From Sphingomonadales bacterium Ga0077559 (GTDB lineage: Bacteria; Pseudomonadota; Alphaproteobacteria; Sphingomonadales; Sphingomonadaceae): a stretch of DNA of 32,152 nt. Under the pieces are notes generated by a model. That model was not told the origin of the DNA. It saw only the letters and a list, made by a program, of their open reading frames with translations, and did no database searches. The stretch lies in NCBI GenBank assembly GCA_001464315.1, contig LNFK01000069.1:1-32152 (forward strand), given 5' to 3'. Each line of letters starts with the position of its first letter. The stretch's first letter is position 1. Shown piece by piece: positions 1-9,667 of this stretch. A program made the position numbers and the translations under genes.

Positions 1-794
1 CGGTCTTTGATGGCGCGAATATCCGCAAGCTGGAACACCGCCCCGTCCCAGACGCGGTGCGATGACACCTTGCCGTTGAGTTTGGTCTGCGGCGCCATTT
101 TTGCGTTCTTCAAGGACACATCGCCGCCCGCGATTTCCTTGCCCAGCCGCGCCACGCCCGGAATCGTGTTAGCCAGCGTCTTTGCGAACTGCACCGGCTG
201 CTTCACCGAGTTGAGCCATGTGCGGAACAGCATCTCGCCGAGCGCCGGATCAGATTCGGGCTTCCAATCCGATTTGACATTTTCCTGGACGGCCTTGGGC
301 TCAATGTCATGCACTGCCGCGCTCAACTCCACGCCGGACATTCCGTCGATGGCGGCGTGATGGACCTTTGCCATTAAAGCAAAGCTGCCTTTTGGAATGC
401 CCGGAATGTTATCCAGCCCTTCAATGATATTGAATTCCCACAACGGTCGCGAAAGGTCCATCGGTCGTGCCTGAAGACGCGCGACCTGAATACACAATTG
501 CCGCCAGTCACCCGGCTGAGGCAATGCCAGATGGCGGATATGATATTCGATGTCGAAATTGGCGTCCTCGACCCAATATGGGTGATCGAGATCGAACGGC
601 ACGCGCACCAATTTCTGGCGAAAGCTGCGCGCTTTATCGAGGCGGCTTTCGACGTGGTGGAGGATATCCTTGAAACGGACGAAGCCGCCAGGCGCGGTCG
701 AGGGGTCGTAAATCCCGACCGAGCCGATGTGCATCGGTGTTGTCGGCGTTTCCAGATAGACGAAACTCGCGTCCTGCCCGCTCAGCTGCTCCAT
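1..794 (-). CDS. Wax ester synthase / DGAT-family acyltransferase (3' part outside window)
   Basis: Open frame on the minus strand running off the left edge; the first 264 codons are visible. It begins MEQLSGQDASFVYLETP, typical of the WS/DGAT family N-terminus, and contains the catalytic motif HHAAIDG (HHxxxDG) at residues 145-151. Family members join acyl-CoA to a fatty alcohol or diacylglycerol, giving wax esters or triacylglycerol at the inner membrane face. Full-length members are about 450-500 residues, so roughly 40 percent is missing here. The start is the first ATG, with AGAGAGA just upstream. It is the last gene of a minus-strand run after threonine aldolase and the EamA exporter, 56 nt downstream of the latter. 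Family is secure from the motif; the true substrate (wax ester, TAG or other acyl acceptor) cannot be told. Confidence 0.88.
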   Translation of the reverse strand, partial: MEQLSGQDASFVYLETPTTPMHIGSVGIYDPSTAPGGFVRFKDILHHVESRLDKARSFRQKLVRVPFDLDHPYWVEDANFDIEYHIRHLALPQPGDWRQLCIQVARLQARPMDLSRPLWEFNIIEGLDNIPGIPKGSFALMAKVHHAAIDGMSGVELSAAVHDIEPKAVQENVKSDWKPESDPALGEMLFRTWLNSVKQPVQFAKTLANTIPGVARLGKEIAGGDVSLKNAKMAPQTKLNGKVSSHRVWDGAVFQLADIRAIKD

Positions 795-850
795 ATCTCT
801 CTCCCCACATTTTGACCGAGACTAACGCGCAACTGTTTGCTTGGCGAGTC

Positions 851-1777
851 TTAAGCTTTGCGTTGCCGCAACGCGACCAGAAGCCCGACCATGGCCAGAA
901 CCGCGCCGCCAAGCGCGAGTGCCGACCAACGATATCCCTCAAACGCGGTAGACAGCATCATGGCGATAATCGGCGTTAGCACGCCGGTATAGGCGGCCTT
1001 CCCGGGACCAATGGTGCGTACGAGATTGAAATATAGTGGAAAGGTCAGCACCGATCCGATAATCGCAAGATACAGCACACCGCCGAGATATTCCGCACGC
1101 GGATCGATCACGGGGGGACCAGCGACGGCAAATGCCAGCGATGCGTTGAAGACGGTGCCCCATAGCATCGACCATGATAATATGGTCACAGTAGGAAAGC
1201 GCGCGACCTTTGGAGCGACTTGCAGGACGTTCGAAATCGACGCGCTTATTACTCCGCACAAGGTCAGCGACAGTCCGAGCAATACCGCATCGCCGCCAAC
1301 CGGAGCGGCTCGATATTCCTGCAACATGAGTAACGCGACACCCGCTGCTGCAATTGCGGAGCCAATGATGAAGTTGCGACCGATCGGCCTGCCGAGCCAC
1401 CATTTCGCGAGTAACGAGTTGGGCACGATCAACAGCGCGAAAATGACGGCGACCAGCCCCGATGTGATATGATGCTCTGCCGCATAGACAAAGTTAAAGT
1501 TCAGCGAAAATTGCAGGAACCCCAGCAATACCGTCCAGCGCATCATTTGGGCATCGATCTTCAGCGGCTGACGCATGATGGCGGTCAGCGCGAACATACA
1601 GATGCCAGCGACGGCGAAGCGGTACACGACTGACCATACTGCAGGCACACTGCCGAGCTGGTCGCGGATGACAAACCAAGTCGAACCCCAAACGATTGAC
1701 ACGATCAGGAAGGGCACGAGCACGCGCGGGGTTAGCAGCCCCGGTTCGGAGGCTGTCGCGGGGTCTGCGTGGCTCAT
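851..1777 (-). CDS. EamA / drug-metabolite (DMT) superfamily transporter
   Basis: A 308-residue integral membrane protein made of about ten hydrophobic segments arranged as two repeats, as expected for EamA transporters. The first repeat opens with PFLIVSIVWGSTWFVIRDQLG (the W-G-S-T-W pattern common near the N-terminus), and the second repeat starts near residue 165. The C-terminus ends in the basic stretch LRQRKA. Members export amino acids, metabolites or drugs from the cytoplasm; substrate cannot be predicted from sequence alone. The start ATG overlaps the stop of the upstream threonine aldolase gene by 4 nt, so the two are probably co-translated. That pairing makes an amino acid or a related metabolite a reasonable, unproven guess for the substrate. 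Confidence 0.85.
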   Translation of the reverse strand: MSHADPATASEPGLLTPRVLVPFLIVSIVWGSTWFVIRDQLGSVPAVWSVVYRFAVAGICMFALTAIMRQPLKIDAQMMRWTVLLGFLQFSLNFNFVYAAEHHITSGLVAVIFALLIVPNSLLAKWWLGRPIGRNFIIGSAIAAAGVALLMLQEYRAAPVGGDAVLLGLSLTLCGVISASISNVLQVAPKVARFPTVTILSWSMLWGTVFNASLAFAVAGPPVIDPRAEYLGGVLYLAIIGSVLTFPLYFNLVRTIGPGKAAYTGVLTPIIAMMLSTAFEGYRWSALALGGAVLAMVGLLVALRQRKA

Positions 1778-2787
1778 AAAGCAGCTATTGCTTTAGCAAG
1801 CGGTGCAACATCGGCTTCTGTATGCTGCCAACTCATGACGAGCCGCGCCGCGCCTTCACCCCAATCGTAAAAGTCAAAGCCTTGAGCGCGCAACATCGAT
1901 GCTTCTGCCGCTGTAAGACGAATGAAAATCTCGTTCGCCTGCACCGGATACATTAGGCGGTCAGGCGCTGCACCTGCAATAATCTGCGCAGCCGAATTCG
2001 CCGCATGCGCATTCTCAAGCCACAATTCGTCCTGGAGCATCGCTAGCAACTGCGCCGCCAAAAACCTTCCCTTCGACTGCAAATGCCCGGCGCGTTTGCG
2101 GCGATAGCGCGTAGCTGCGGCATGCTCGGGGTCGAAATAGACCAGGGCCTCGGCGCCCATCCCGCCATTTTTCACAAAACCGAAGCTCAATATATCGACT
2201 CCGGCGCGCACCGTTACATCGGCGGGGTGGCAACCCAGCGACGCGACAGCATTGCCGAAACGCGCGCCATCCATATGGAGGCCGAGTTTGCGTTCGCGGC
2301 AGAAATCGCCGAGCGCTCTCACCTCGGCGGGGGTGTAAACGAGGCCATATTCGGTAGCGTTCGTAATCGACACAGCGGCGGGCTGAACCTGATGAACATC
2401 ATCGCGAATGTTGCTAAGCAGAGTAGAAATGGTGGCAGGCGAAAGCTTGGCGCCTTCGCCTTCGGCCAGCATAAGCTTTGCACCGGCCGTATAAAAACCG
2501 GGCGCGCCGCATTCATCGACTTCGATATGCGCCTCTTGGTGGCAAATGACACCCTGATGCGGCTGGCACAACGATGTCAACGCAAGGCAATTGGCGGCGG
2601 TACCAGTCGCGACCCATAAAACCGCCACGTCACATCCGAACAGAGCGGAAAATTCGGCATCAAGCCGAGCGCTCCATTGGTCGCCATCATAAGCCGTATC
2701 GATCTGGTTGGCATCGGCCATCGCCTGCATGACTTTTGGGTGCACCGGGGCGGCATTGTCGGAGAAGAAGCGCATAGAGTCGCGCAT
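1774..2787 (-). CDS. Low-specificity threonine aldolase family PLP enzyme
   Basis: A 337-residue fold-type I PLP enzyme of the beta-eliminating lyase/threonine aldolase family, which cleaves L-threonine or L-allo-threonine to glycine and acetaldehyde. Visible hallmarks are FFSDNAAPVHP at the N-terminus, HIEVDECGAPGFYTAGAKL (residues 87-105), HMDGARFGNA (171-180) and the probable PLP-binding lysine K206 in SFGFVKNGG. Length matches the family. The annotated ATG gives MRDSMRFF; a second ATG four codons later would also serve, and neither has a strong Shine-Dalgarno sequence. It is the first gene of a minus-strand run (aldolase, EamA exporter, acyltransferase) and diverges from tamA. Some members act on other beta-hydroxy amino acids, so substrate preference is open. 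Confidence 0.88.
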   Translation of the reverse strand: MRDSMRFFSDNAAPVHPKVMQAMADANQIDTAYDGDQWSARLDAEFSALFGCDVAVLWVATGTAANCLALTSLCQPHQGVICHQEAHIEVDECGAPGFYTAGAKLMLAEGEGAKLSPATISTLLSNIRDDVHQVQPAAVSITNATEYGLVYTPAEVRALGDFCRERKLGLHMDGARFGNAVASLGCHPADVTVRAGVDILSFGFVKNGGMGAEALVYFDPEHAAATRYRRKRAGHLQSKGRFLAAQLLAMLQDELWLENAHAANSAAQIIAGAAPDRLMYPVQANEIFIRLTAAEASMLRAQGFDFYDWGEGAARLVMSWQHTEADVAPLAKAIAAL

Positions 2788-2897
2788 GACTGGAAAGTCC
2801 GTCTGCCGTCAAGCGGTTAGCGCGTATTCTCGTTCGTCTTCTCCACCCATCGCATTCCGCACCCTCTTCATTTGCATCTGTTGCGCTTGGCGTTATC

Positions 2898-2903
2898 GGA
2901 GGG
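2898..2903 (+). promoter_or_regulatory. Shine-Dalgarno deciding the TTG start of tamA
   Basis: GGAGGG sits 6 nt upstream of the TTG at 2910. No ATG in this frame precedes the signal peptide, so this strong ribosome binding site supports a TTG start. Confidence 0.7.
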
Positions 2904-2909
2904 AACTTT

Positions 2910-5294
2910 TTGAAATCTGGCACGTTCGGCGCGTGGGGAGTTCTATTGATCCGATCGTTTGCCTTTTTGCTGTTGGCCGCTCCGGCTGCGGGTTTTGCCG
3001 CGTCGCCGGTGCTTGCCCAAAATGTGTCCGCGCCAGAACCCGCTACCCAAGAGGTCGAAACGCCCACGTCTGCTGCCGACGAGATATTGCCTGACGGCAC
3101 CGCGATGCCATCGCCGCCTGCGCCTCCTCCGATTGCCACCATTCGCCCCGTCGACCCGCGCACGCCAATCATCACCGACGAAGAATTCGACACTGCTATC
3201 CCGAGCCTTGACGATGCTCCGTTGGAAAGCATCGAGCAGTGGCAGAATGATGAAGATGTACAAGAGCAGACCGGCGATGCGGCGGCTAAGCAAGTTGAAC
3301 AGACCACTGAGGAACAGGCTAACCCCGCCTTGCGTGATGGCGACGCCGTCGAAATACTAGCTGATCCACCGGTGACCGATCCCATGCTCGACGACCCTTT
3401 GCCCCCAATCGACAGTTTCGATGCAGAGCCGCCGCCGGAGCCAACGCAGGCTGCCGATGAGCGCGAGCCGGGTAAGGTAGGTTATGTGCTGCGGATTGAA
3501 GGGCTAGACCCAGCCGCCAGCCCAGACGTCGCAACCAATGCCGATGGCGACACATACCGCAACGCGCGCAACCGCTTTTATGATCTGTCCGCGCTCGACG
3601 ACGGCGATGGCCGTGCCGATAGCCGCGCCGTGGTTAACCAGCGTGCGCGCGCTGACCGGCAATTGCTGATCGATATTCTGACCAGTGAAGGCTTTTTTGA
3701 TGCGACGGTGCGTTTGCAGCAGCAACGCGGCGGCGGTGCCGGAGGCGACGAGGCAGACGCGTCGGGTAATAGCAATACCGCAGGGCAGGACGAGCCGCTC
3801 AGCGTTGTATTTACTGTCGTGCCCGGGCGGCGTTATTATCTAGGGCAGATCGCCTTTGACGCACCGCAGGTATCGCCGGGTGACCTGATCACCAGCAATT
3901 TCGTGCCCAAGATAGGCGATCCGATTGTTGCCGACACGATATTAGCGGCCGAAGCGAACATCGCGGTCAAACTGCCCGAAAATGGCTATCCTTTTGCAAC
4001 CGTTGGCCAGCGCGATATCTTGCTCGATGGCGAAACCGGCCTTGGCGACTATACCTTGCCCGTGGTGCCCGGCGCACGCAGTGTGTTTGGCGATCTGCGC
4101 AGCGAGGGCAATGAGGCGTTCAGCGCTGAACATGTCGCGATATTGCGGCGGTTTAAAACCGGCGACTTATACGATGAGCGTTTGGTCGACGACTTACGTG
4201 CTGCTTTGGTGGCAACTGGCCTTTTATCCACCGTATCGGTGACGCCTGTGCCGGGTAACGGCGTGTCGGCAGATGGCACAGCTTATGCCGATTTGCTGGT
4301 GAAGCAGGAAGCAGGGCCAGCGCGGACCTTAGCGGCCAGCGCCGGCTATGGCACGGGGCAGGGTTTTCGTGCCGAGGGAAGCTGGACGCATCGCAACCTG
4401 TTTCCGCCCGAAGGCTCGCTCGCGGTTGCCGGTGTATTGGGCACGCTTGAGCAAGCGGCGAGCGTAACACTTGCGCGCGCCAATGCCGGACGGCGCGATC
4501 GCAACATGGAAGTGTCGCTGTCGGCCCTGCACAGCAATTATGAAGCGTTCGATGCCTATACCGGACGTCTGGCAGCAGTAATCAGCCGGGTATCGACGCC
4601 GATCTGGCAGAAAAGGCTCACTTGGTCGGCGGGTGTCGAGTTGCTCGCCACCTCTGAGCGGGAGTTCGACATCGCGCGGGTCAATCCAGAGCGCCGTATC
4701 TATTATGTTGGCGCATTGCCGCTGCAGGTCGGGTTTGACCGTTCGGACAATCTGCTCAATCCGTCCAAAGGCTATCGTCTCAATTTGCGCCTTTCGCCCG
4801 AAGCGTCATTGGGCACAGGCAAGCAATTTTATGCGCGAGCGACGCTGGATGCGTCTTATTATTTTCCGGTTAATGACAGTCTGGTGATCGCGGCGCGCGC
4901 GCGCGTCGGCACGATTTCGGGCATCGAGCGCATCGATCTGGCGCCATCGCGGCGTTTTTATGGTGGCGGCGGCGGTTCGGTGCGTGGTTTTGGATATCAG
5001 CAACTGGGTCCAAAAGATGCCGATGCGAACCCGATTGGAGGCCGCAGCACCAATGAAGCCGCCATCGAGGGGCGCTACCGTTTTGGCAATTTTGGCGTCG
5101 TTGGGTTTATCGATGCTGGACAAGTGTATGAATCGAGCATCCCCAAATTCGATAACTGGCGCTTTGGCGTGGGTCTAGGTGGGCGCTTCTACACCAATTT
5201 CGGGCCTGTTCGCCTTGATATCGCAACCCCGATCAACCGGCAGGCTGGCGAGTCCCTGGTCAGCGTTTACGTCTCGATCGGGCAGGCGTTTTGA
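2910..5294 (+). CDS. tamA: TamA-type Omp85 outer-membrane assembly protein
   Basis: A 794-residue BamA/TamA-family protein. Residues 1 to about 37 form a signal peptide ending near PVLAQ. Residues about 38-187 are an acidic, proline-rich, probably disordered segment. POTRA-like sequence begins at GYVLRIEGL (about 191) and the Omp85 beta-barrel fills the C-terminal half, ending SVYVSIGQAF with the terminal aromatic residue typical of barrel proteins. RFYGGGGGSVRGFGYQQLGP matches the conserved barrel-loop motif (G-x-x-S-V-R-G-F). TamA sits in the outer membrane and works with TamB in inserting some outer-membrane proteins and in lipid transport between membranes. The stop overlaps the tamB start by one base (TGATG). 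E. coli TamA is about 580 residues; the excess here is largely the N-terminal acidic linker. Confidence 0.9.
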   Translation: MKSGTFGAWGVLLIRSFAFLLLAAPAAGFAASPVLAQNVSAPEPATQEVETPTSAADEILPDGTAMPSPPAPPPIATIRPVDPRTPIITDEEFDTAIPSLDDAPLESIEQWQNDEDVQEQTGDAAAKQVEQTTEEQANPALRDGDAVEILADPPVTDPMLDDPLPPIDSFDAEPPPEPTQAADEREPGKVGYVLRIEGLDPAASPDVATNADGDTYRNARNRFYDLSALDDGDGRADSRAVVNQRARADRQLLIDILTSEGFFDATVRLQQQRGGGAGGDEADASGNSNTAGQDEPLSVVFTVVPGRRYYLGQIAFDAPQVSPGDLITSNFVPKIGDPIVADTILAAEANIAVKLPENGYPFATVGQRDILLDGETGLGDYTLPVVPGARSVFGDLRSEGNEAFSAEHVAILRRFKTGDLYDERLVDDLRAALVATGLLSTVSVTPVPGNGVSADGTAYADLLVKQEAGPARTLAASAGYGTGQGFRAEGSWTHRNLFPPEGSLAVAGVLGTLEQAASVTLARANAGRRDRNMEVSLSALHSNYEAFDAYTGRLAAVISRVSTPIWQKRLTWSAGVELLATSEREFDIARVNPERRIYYVGALPLQVGFDRSDNLLNPSKGYRLNLRLSPEASLGTGKQFYARATLDASYYFPVNDSLVIAARARVGTISGIERIDLAPSRRFYGGGGGSVRGFGYQQLGPKDADANPIGGRSTNEAAIEGRYRFGNFGVVGFIDAGQVYESSIPKFDNWRFGVGLGGRFYTNFGPVRLDIATPINRQAGESLVSVYVSIGQAF

Positions 5295-8200
5295 TGCTCT
5301 GGCGGCGCGTTGCGATCGGGGCTGGCGCATTGTTTGCGTTGCTGTTGCTTGTGATCGCGGGCACCTATGTCTGGCTGGATACAAAATCAGGACGCGATTT
5401 TGTCGCGCGGCAGATCGCCGGCTTTGAGCTCGAAAATGGCCTCAACATCCGAATTGGCAGCATAGATGGGTCGATTTACGGCGATACCTTGCTCAAGGAT
5501 GTGCGCTTCCGCGATCCCAAAGGTGAATTTGCCCAGTCGCCTGAGATTGTGCTCGACTGGAACCCGTTCGCCTATGTGCGCGGCGGGGTGAATATCAAAT
5601 CGATGACCGCGCGCGAACTGAATGTTGCGCGGATGCCGGCATTCCGGATTGTGCCCGACCGGGGCGATCCGTTGTTGCCCGATCTCGATATCAATATCGA
5701 CCGGCTGAAGATCGACCGCATCGTCTTTGCCAAGGCGATAACCGGCGAAGAGCAGATCGGCTCTTTGGAAGGCAAGGTCCGCATCGCCGACCGGCGCGCG
5801 GTGGTCGATGCGACAGCCGGGACATTGCAGGGCGACAGGCTAGTGCTGAAGCTTGATGCGGTGCCTGACGATAATCGCTTCGATTTCGATCTGAAAGTCG
5901 ACGCGCCTGCCGATGGCCTGGTTGCCGGACTGATAGACAAAAATGTGCCGGTCAAGGTCGCGCTGAATGGCCGCGGCAGCTGGCAAAAATGGGACGGTGC
6001 ATTGACCGCACAAACCGGCGAAGAAGAAGTCGCCGATCTGGCTTTGACCGCACGCAACGGCACTTTTACCGCGAAGGGCACTGCCGCGCCAGCGAGCTTC
6101 ATGGCCGACAGCCTGCTGATGCGGTCATTATCGCCGTTCGCCAATGTCGATATGGCGGTGAGAATGGAAGACCGCATTGCAACCATCAACGGCAGCCTTC
6201 GCTCCGCGGCTATGGTGGTTGGCGCTAGCGGCGTTGCCGATCTGGCCGGGGGCAGTTTTGAGGACCTCGCGCTCGATATTCGCTTGCTTCGGCCATCCAT
6301 TATCGCGCGCAGTGTCAGCGGCACGAATGTACGCGGCAGGGCGCTGCTAAACGGAGCATTTGCCCAGCCGACCGTTGCCTATTCGGCGACCGCGACGCGC
6401 ATTACTTTTGACACCACGACGTTCGAGCGGGTGACAGTGGCGGGCGAGGCTCAGGGCCAACCTGACCGTTTCCTCATCCCCGTTAACGCCCGAGCCGCGC
6501 GCGTTACTGGCATCAACCAGATTGCCGGCGGACTGCTGACCAATGTGCGGTTGAATGGCGACCTTGCGATTGCCGATGGGCGGCTGCTGTCGGACAATAT
6601 GAAAATCCGATCGGACCGGATCAACGCGACGGCACTTGTTATCGGCGATATCGACAAGGGTTTTTACACTGGCGCGCTTAACGGCAAGGTTGATGGTTTT
6701 CAGGTCGATAGCGTTGGTCTTTTTAATGTCGTCGCCGACGTTGATCTCGAAACGACATTAGGGCGGGGCTATGCGCTTGTCGGCACTGTCAAGGCACGGT
6801 CAACGCGGTTGTTAAGCCCGGGCTTTCAGAATTTCCTTGGCGGACAAATGTTCGTCAATGCAGCTATTCGTTATGGCACTGACGGCATCTTGCGGATCAC
6901 CCGAACCAGCGTAGTCGCGCCGCAATTCCGTTTGAACAGTGGCTCCGGAACTTACGTGACCGAAGGCGGCCGCGTCGTTTTCAGCGGTCAGGGCTACTCC
7001 AACCAATATGGCCCAGTCAGCGTGGCAATGACAGGAACGTTCGACCGGCCCGTGGTGCGCGTCGTGGCATCGCGGCCCGGCTTTGGCGTAGGCATGTCGA
7101 ATGTCGTCGGATTGGTGACGCGCAGCGCGCGGGGCTATGCCGTTACGTTCACAGGCGCGACTAATTATGGCCCGGTCAGCGGAGATATCGATATATTGTC
7201 GGGTAACGGCCCGCTCACAGTCGACATATTGCGCGGCGATTTTGCAGGGATCGGCGTAACAGGAAGCATTCGGCAGGCTACGGCTGGACCATTTGTCGGG
7301 ACATTGAACGGGGTGGGGTCAGGTTTTGACGGGACCATTGCATTGTCCGCGCAAGGCGCTTTCCAGCGCGCGGTGGTCGACGCAGTTGCCAATAACGCGG
7401 AACTGACAGGCGGGGAGCAAAAGCTCGCCATCGGACGCGGCATTATCAAAGCCGATATCATCCTGTACGACAGTCCGCAGATTGTTGCCGATGTTCAGGT
7501 CGAAAACGCATCGCTTAACGATATCTCGCTGGCTGCAGCACGTGCCAAGGTCAATTATCGCGGCGGCACGGGAACGGCGCAGATCCTGGCCGAAGGGCGA
7601 AGCGAAGTACCCTTCCGGATCGCTGCCAACGCCAGTCTGACACCTCTACTCTGGCGCATTGCGGCAAAGGGCCGCGCCAACAGCATCAATTTTGCCACCG
7701 TCGGTCCAATGCGGATCATCCCCAAGCGCAATGAATATGAAATTCAGCTTTCGACGATCAAGGTTGCCAATGGCACGGTCAAACTGGCGGGCAGTTATGG
7801 CAATGGCATCGAGCTGCAATCGCGGCTCGATAAGGTTAACATCGCGGTGCTCAATCCCTTCCTGCCCGGCCTCGGGATCAGGGGTACAGCAACGGGCAGC
7901 CTCGATTGGTCGCAAGCCTCGTTCGCCGCTTTCCCAAGCGCGGATGCCCGGCTGGAAATCACGCGTTTCGTCCGTTCTAATCTCGGTTCGCGTTCGCAGC
8001 CTGTCGACATAAGCCTTGTTGGACGCCTGTTGCCCACGGGCGGCAATGCGCGCGCGATTATCCGACGTCGCGGTGCAGCGGTCGGGCGACTGCAGATCGA
8101 CCTGACGCCATTGCCACCCGGCGGCGCGAGTTGGACCGAGCGCTTGTTTGCGGCGCCATTATCAGGCGGCATCCGCTATAATGGCCCGGCCGATACGCTG

Positions 8201-9457
8201 TTCTCGCTGGCGGCGCTCGCTGACCAGAGCCTGACCGGTAACATCGGTGTCGCTGCAGATTTCTCCGGCCAGGTGCAGACGCCTCGCTTGACCGGCGTTG
8301 TACGCGCCAACGATTTGATTTACGAAAACGACATTTACGGCACACGGCTAACCAAGTTGCGCGTGCGTGGTGTGTTCACCAACGACCAGTTGGAAGTCAC
8401 CGAACTGTCTGCGGTGGCTGGCACGGGGACGATCACTGGCAAGGGTTTTGTCAATTTGAGCTCGGACAAGGGCTTCCCGTTGCAACTCGACCTCGATTTG
8501 AACGAAGCGCGGGTTGCGCGCAGCGAGCTGATATCTTCGACCGCGACGGGCAAGATTAGCGTGACCAATACGCCGGATGGCGAATCGCTGATTCGCGGGA
8601 CGCTGGGCCTGCCCGAAACGCGTTTCAAAATCATTCGCCAGGGTGCAGCAGCAGTCGCCACGCTGACCGGTGTTCGCCGCAAGGCTGCAGCTGGCCGTCC
8701 GCGCGTATCGGGCGATGCCGACCCGATCAGCAGTCTGCCGAGCAAATGGAAACTCGACATCAATCTCGTCGCGCCCGACGAATTATATGTCAACGGCATG
8801 GGCCTTGAATCCGAATGGGGTGCCAATTTGCGGGTGACGGGCACCAGCGATGCGCCGCTGATCGCCGGAGAGATGCAGCTAATACGCGGCACGCTTGGTT
8901 TTGCCGGGCGTTCGTTCGAACTTGAAAGCGGACGGATTTCATTCAATGGCGGCTCCGCCAGCAACCCATCGATCCGCGTGGCAGCGGCCAGCGAAGTTGA
9001 CGGCATCACGGTACGGGTCAACATTCGAGGCACTGGCCAAAATCCCGACATTACCTTCAGTTCAACGCCCGCCTTGCCGCAGGACGAGATTATGGCGCGG
9101 ATATTGTTCGGCAATTCGATTGGCGAGCTAAGCGCGATTCAGGCGATCCAATTGGCCGCCTCGCTCAACAGTCTGCGCGGCGGATCGGGCGGATTAAATC
9201 CACTTAGCGTGCTGCAATCGGCCACCGGGTTGGACCGGTTGCGGATATTGGGCGCGGATGAGGCTACGGGCCGCGAAATGGCGGTCGCTTTCGGTCAATA
9301 TATTACTAATGATGTCTATGTTGAGATCGTCACCGATGCGCGCGGCTATACCGCGACTCAGTTGGAAATCAATCTGACCCCCGCACTGTCGATATTGAGC
9401 CAGATTGGCACCAGTGGTACCTCGAACGTCAATGTCCGTTACAAGAAGGATTATTGA
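5294..9457 (+). CDS. tamB: Translocation/assembly module protein TamB (DUF490, AsmA-like)
   Basis: A 1387-residue protein anchored in the inner membrane by an N-terminal hydrophobic segment (about residues 8-28, FALLLLVIAGTYVWL). The long repetitive beta-rich middle suits a periplasm-spanning groove, and the C-terminal DUF490 domain contains PLIAGEMQLIRGTLGFAGRS, RILFGNSIGELSAIQAIQLA and the terminal NVNVRYKKDY. TamB partners TamA; AsmA-like proteins are thought to carry phospholipids between the membranes. I take the ATG at 5294 as start because it overlaps the tamA stop by one base; a TTG one codon upstream is also in frame. The small lipoprotein that follows is coupled by another one-base overlap. 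Confidence 0.92.
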   Translation: MLWRRVAIGAGALFALLLLVIAGTYVWLDTKSGRDFVARQIAGFELENGLNIRIGSIDGSIYGDTLLKDVRFRDPKGEFAQSPEIVLDWNPFAYVRGGVNIKSMTARELNVARMPAFRIVPDRGDPLLPDLDINIDRLKIDRIVFAKAITGEEQIGSLEGKVRIADRRAVVDATAGTLQGDRLVLKLDAVPDDNRFDFDLKVDAPADGLVAGLIDKNVPVKVALNGRGSWQKWDGALTAQTGEEEVADLALTARNGTFTAKGTAAPASFMADSLLMRSLSPFANVDMAVRMEDRIATINGSLRSAAMVVGASGVADLAGGSFEDLALDIRLLRPSIIARSVSGTNVRGRALLNGAFAQPTVAYSATATRITFDTTTFERVTVAGEAQGQPDRFLIPVNARAARVTGINQIAGGLLTNVRLNGDLAIADGRLLSDNMKIRSDRINATALVIGDIDKGFYTGALNGKVDGFQVDSVGLFNVVADVDLETTLGRGYALVGTVKARSTRLLSPGFQNFLGGQMFVNAAIRYGTDGILRITRTSVVAPQFRLNSGSGTYVTEGGRVVFSGQGYSNQYGPVSVAMTGTFDRPVVRVVASRPGFGVGMSNVVGLVTRSARGYAVTFTGATNYGPVSGDIDILSGNGPLTVDILRGDFAGIGVTGSIRQATAGPFVGTLNGVGSGFDGTIALSAQGAFQRAVVDAVANNAELTGGEQKLAIGRGIIKADIILYDSPQIVADVQVENASLNDISLAAARAKVNYRGGTGTAQILAEGRSEVPFRIAANASLTPLLWRIAAKGRANSINFATVGPMRIIPKRNEYEIQLSTIKVANGTVKLAGSYGNGIELQSRLDKVNIAVLNPFLPGLGIRGTATGSLDWSQASFAAFPSADARLEITRFVRSNLGSRSQPVDISLVGRLLPTGGNARAIIRRRGAAVGRLQIDLTPLPPGGASWTERLFAAPLSGGIRYNGPADTLFSLAALADQSLTGNIGVAADFSGQVQTPRLTGVVRANDLIYENDIYGTRLTKLRVRGVFTNDQLEVTELSAVAGTGTITGKGFVNLSSDKGFPLQLDLDLNEARVARSELISSTATGKISVTNTPDGESLIRGTLGLPETRFKIIRQGAAAVATLTGVRRKAAAGRPRVSGDADPISSLPSKWKLDINLVAPDELYVNGMGLESEWGANLRVTGTSDAPLIAGEMQLIRGTLGFAGRSFELESGRISFNGGSASNPSIRVAAASEVDGITVRVNIRGTGQNPDITFSSTPALPQDEIMARILFGNSIGELSAIQAIQLAASLNSLRGGSGGLNPLSVLQSATGLDRLRILGADEATGREMAVAFGQYITNDVYVEIVTDARGYTATQLEINLTPALSILSQIGTSGTSNVNVRYKKDY

Positions 9458-9624
9458 TGCGTGTTATGTTTACCCTTCTGCTTCTGCTAGGCGGCTGTCA
9501 GAAGGATTTTGACGATCAATATACTGAGACCGAAAAAAAGGTTAAGGCTGCCGAGGCGAAGCTTGATGCGGAAATGGCAAAGGAGGCCGCCAAGGAACCC
9601 GGTGAAGGGTCTAATAATAACTAG
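9457..9624 (+). CDS. Small predicted lipoprotein coupled to tamB
   Basis: A 55-residue ORF whose ATG overlaps the tamB stop by one base (TGATG at 9455-9459). The start MRVMFTLLLLLGGC gives a short hydrophobic signal and a lipobox (L-G-G-C, lipidated Cys14). After the cysteine comes QKDFDDQY and then a charged Lys/Glu/Ala-rich helix (residues about 24-47, likely coiled coil), ending EGSNNN. The mature part is only about 42 residues, in the size range of small helical envelope lipoproteins. I do not recognise a named family. Translational coupling to tamB suggests a role with the TamAB machine in the periplasm, which is inference. Signal, lipobox, overlap and clean stop all argue that this is a real gene rather than noise. 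Confidence 0.72.
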   Translation: MRVMFTLLLLLGGCQKDFDDQYTETEKKVKAAEAKLDAEMAKEAAKEPGEGSNNN

Positions 9625-9667
9625 CGCGCCCCTTCCAATACAAGCGGTTCGCCCCTAACAGGCGTTT

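Noticed and set aside
8335-9114. 259-codon frame opposite tamB
   Set aside because: It lies fully within the DUF490 domain coding region, has no recognisable domain and looks like a composition shadow.
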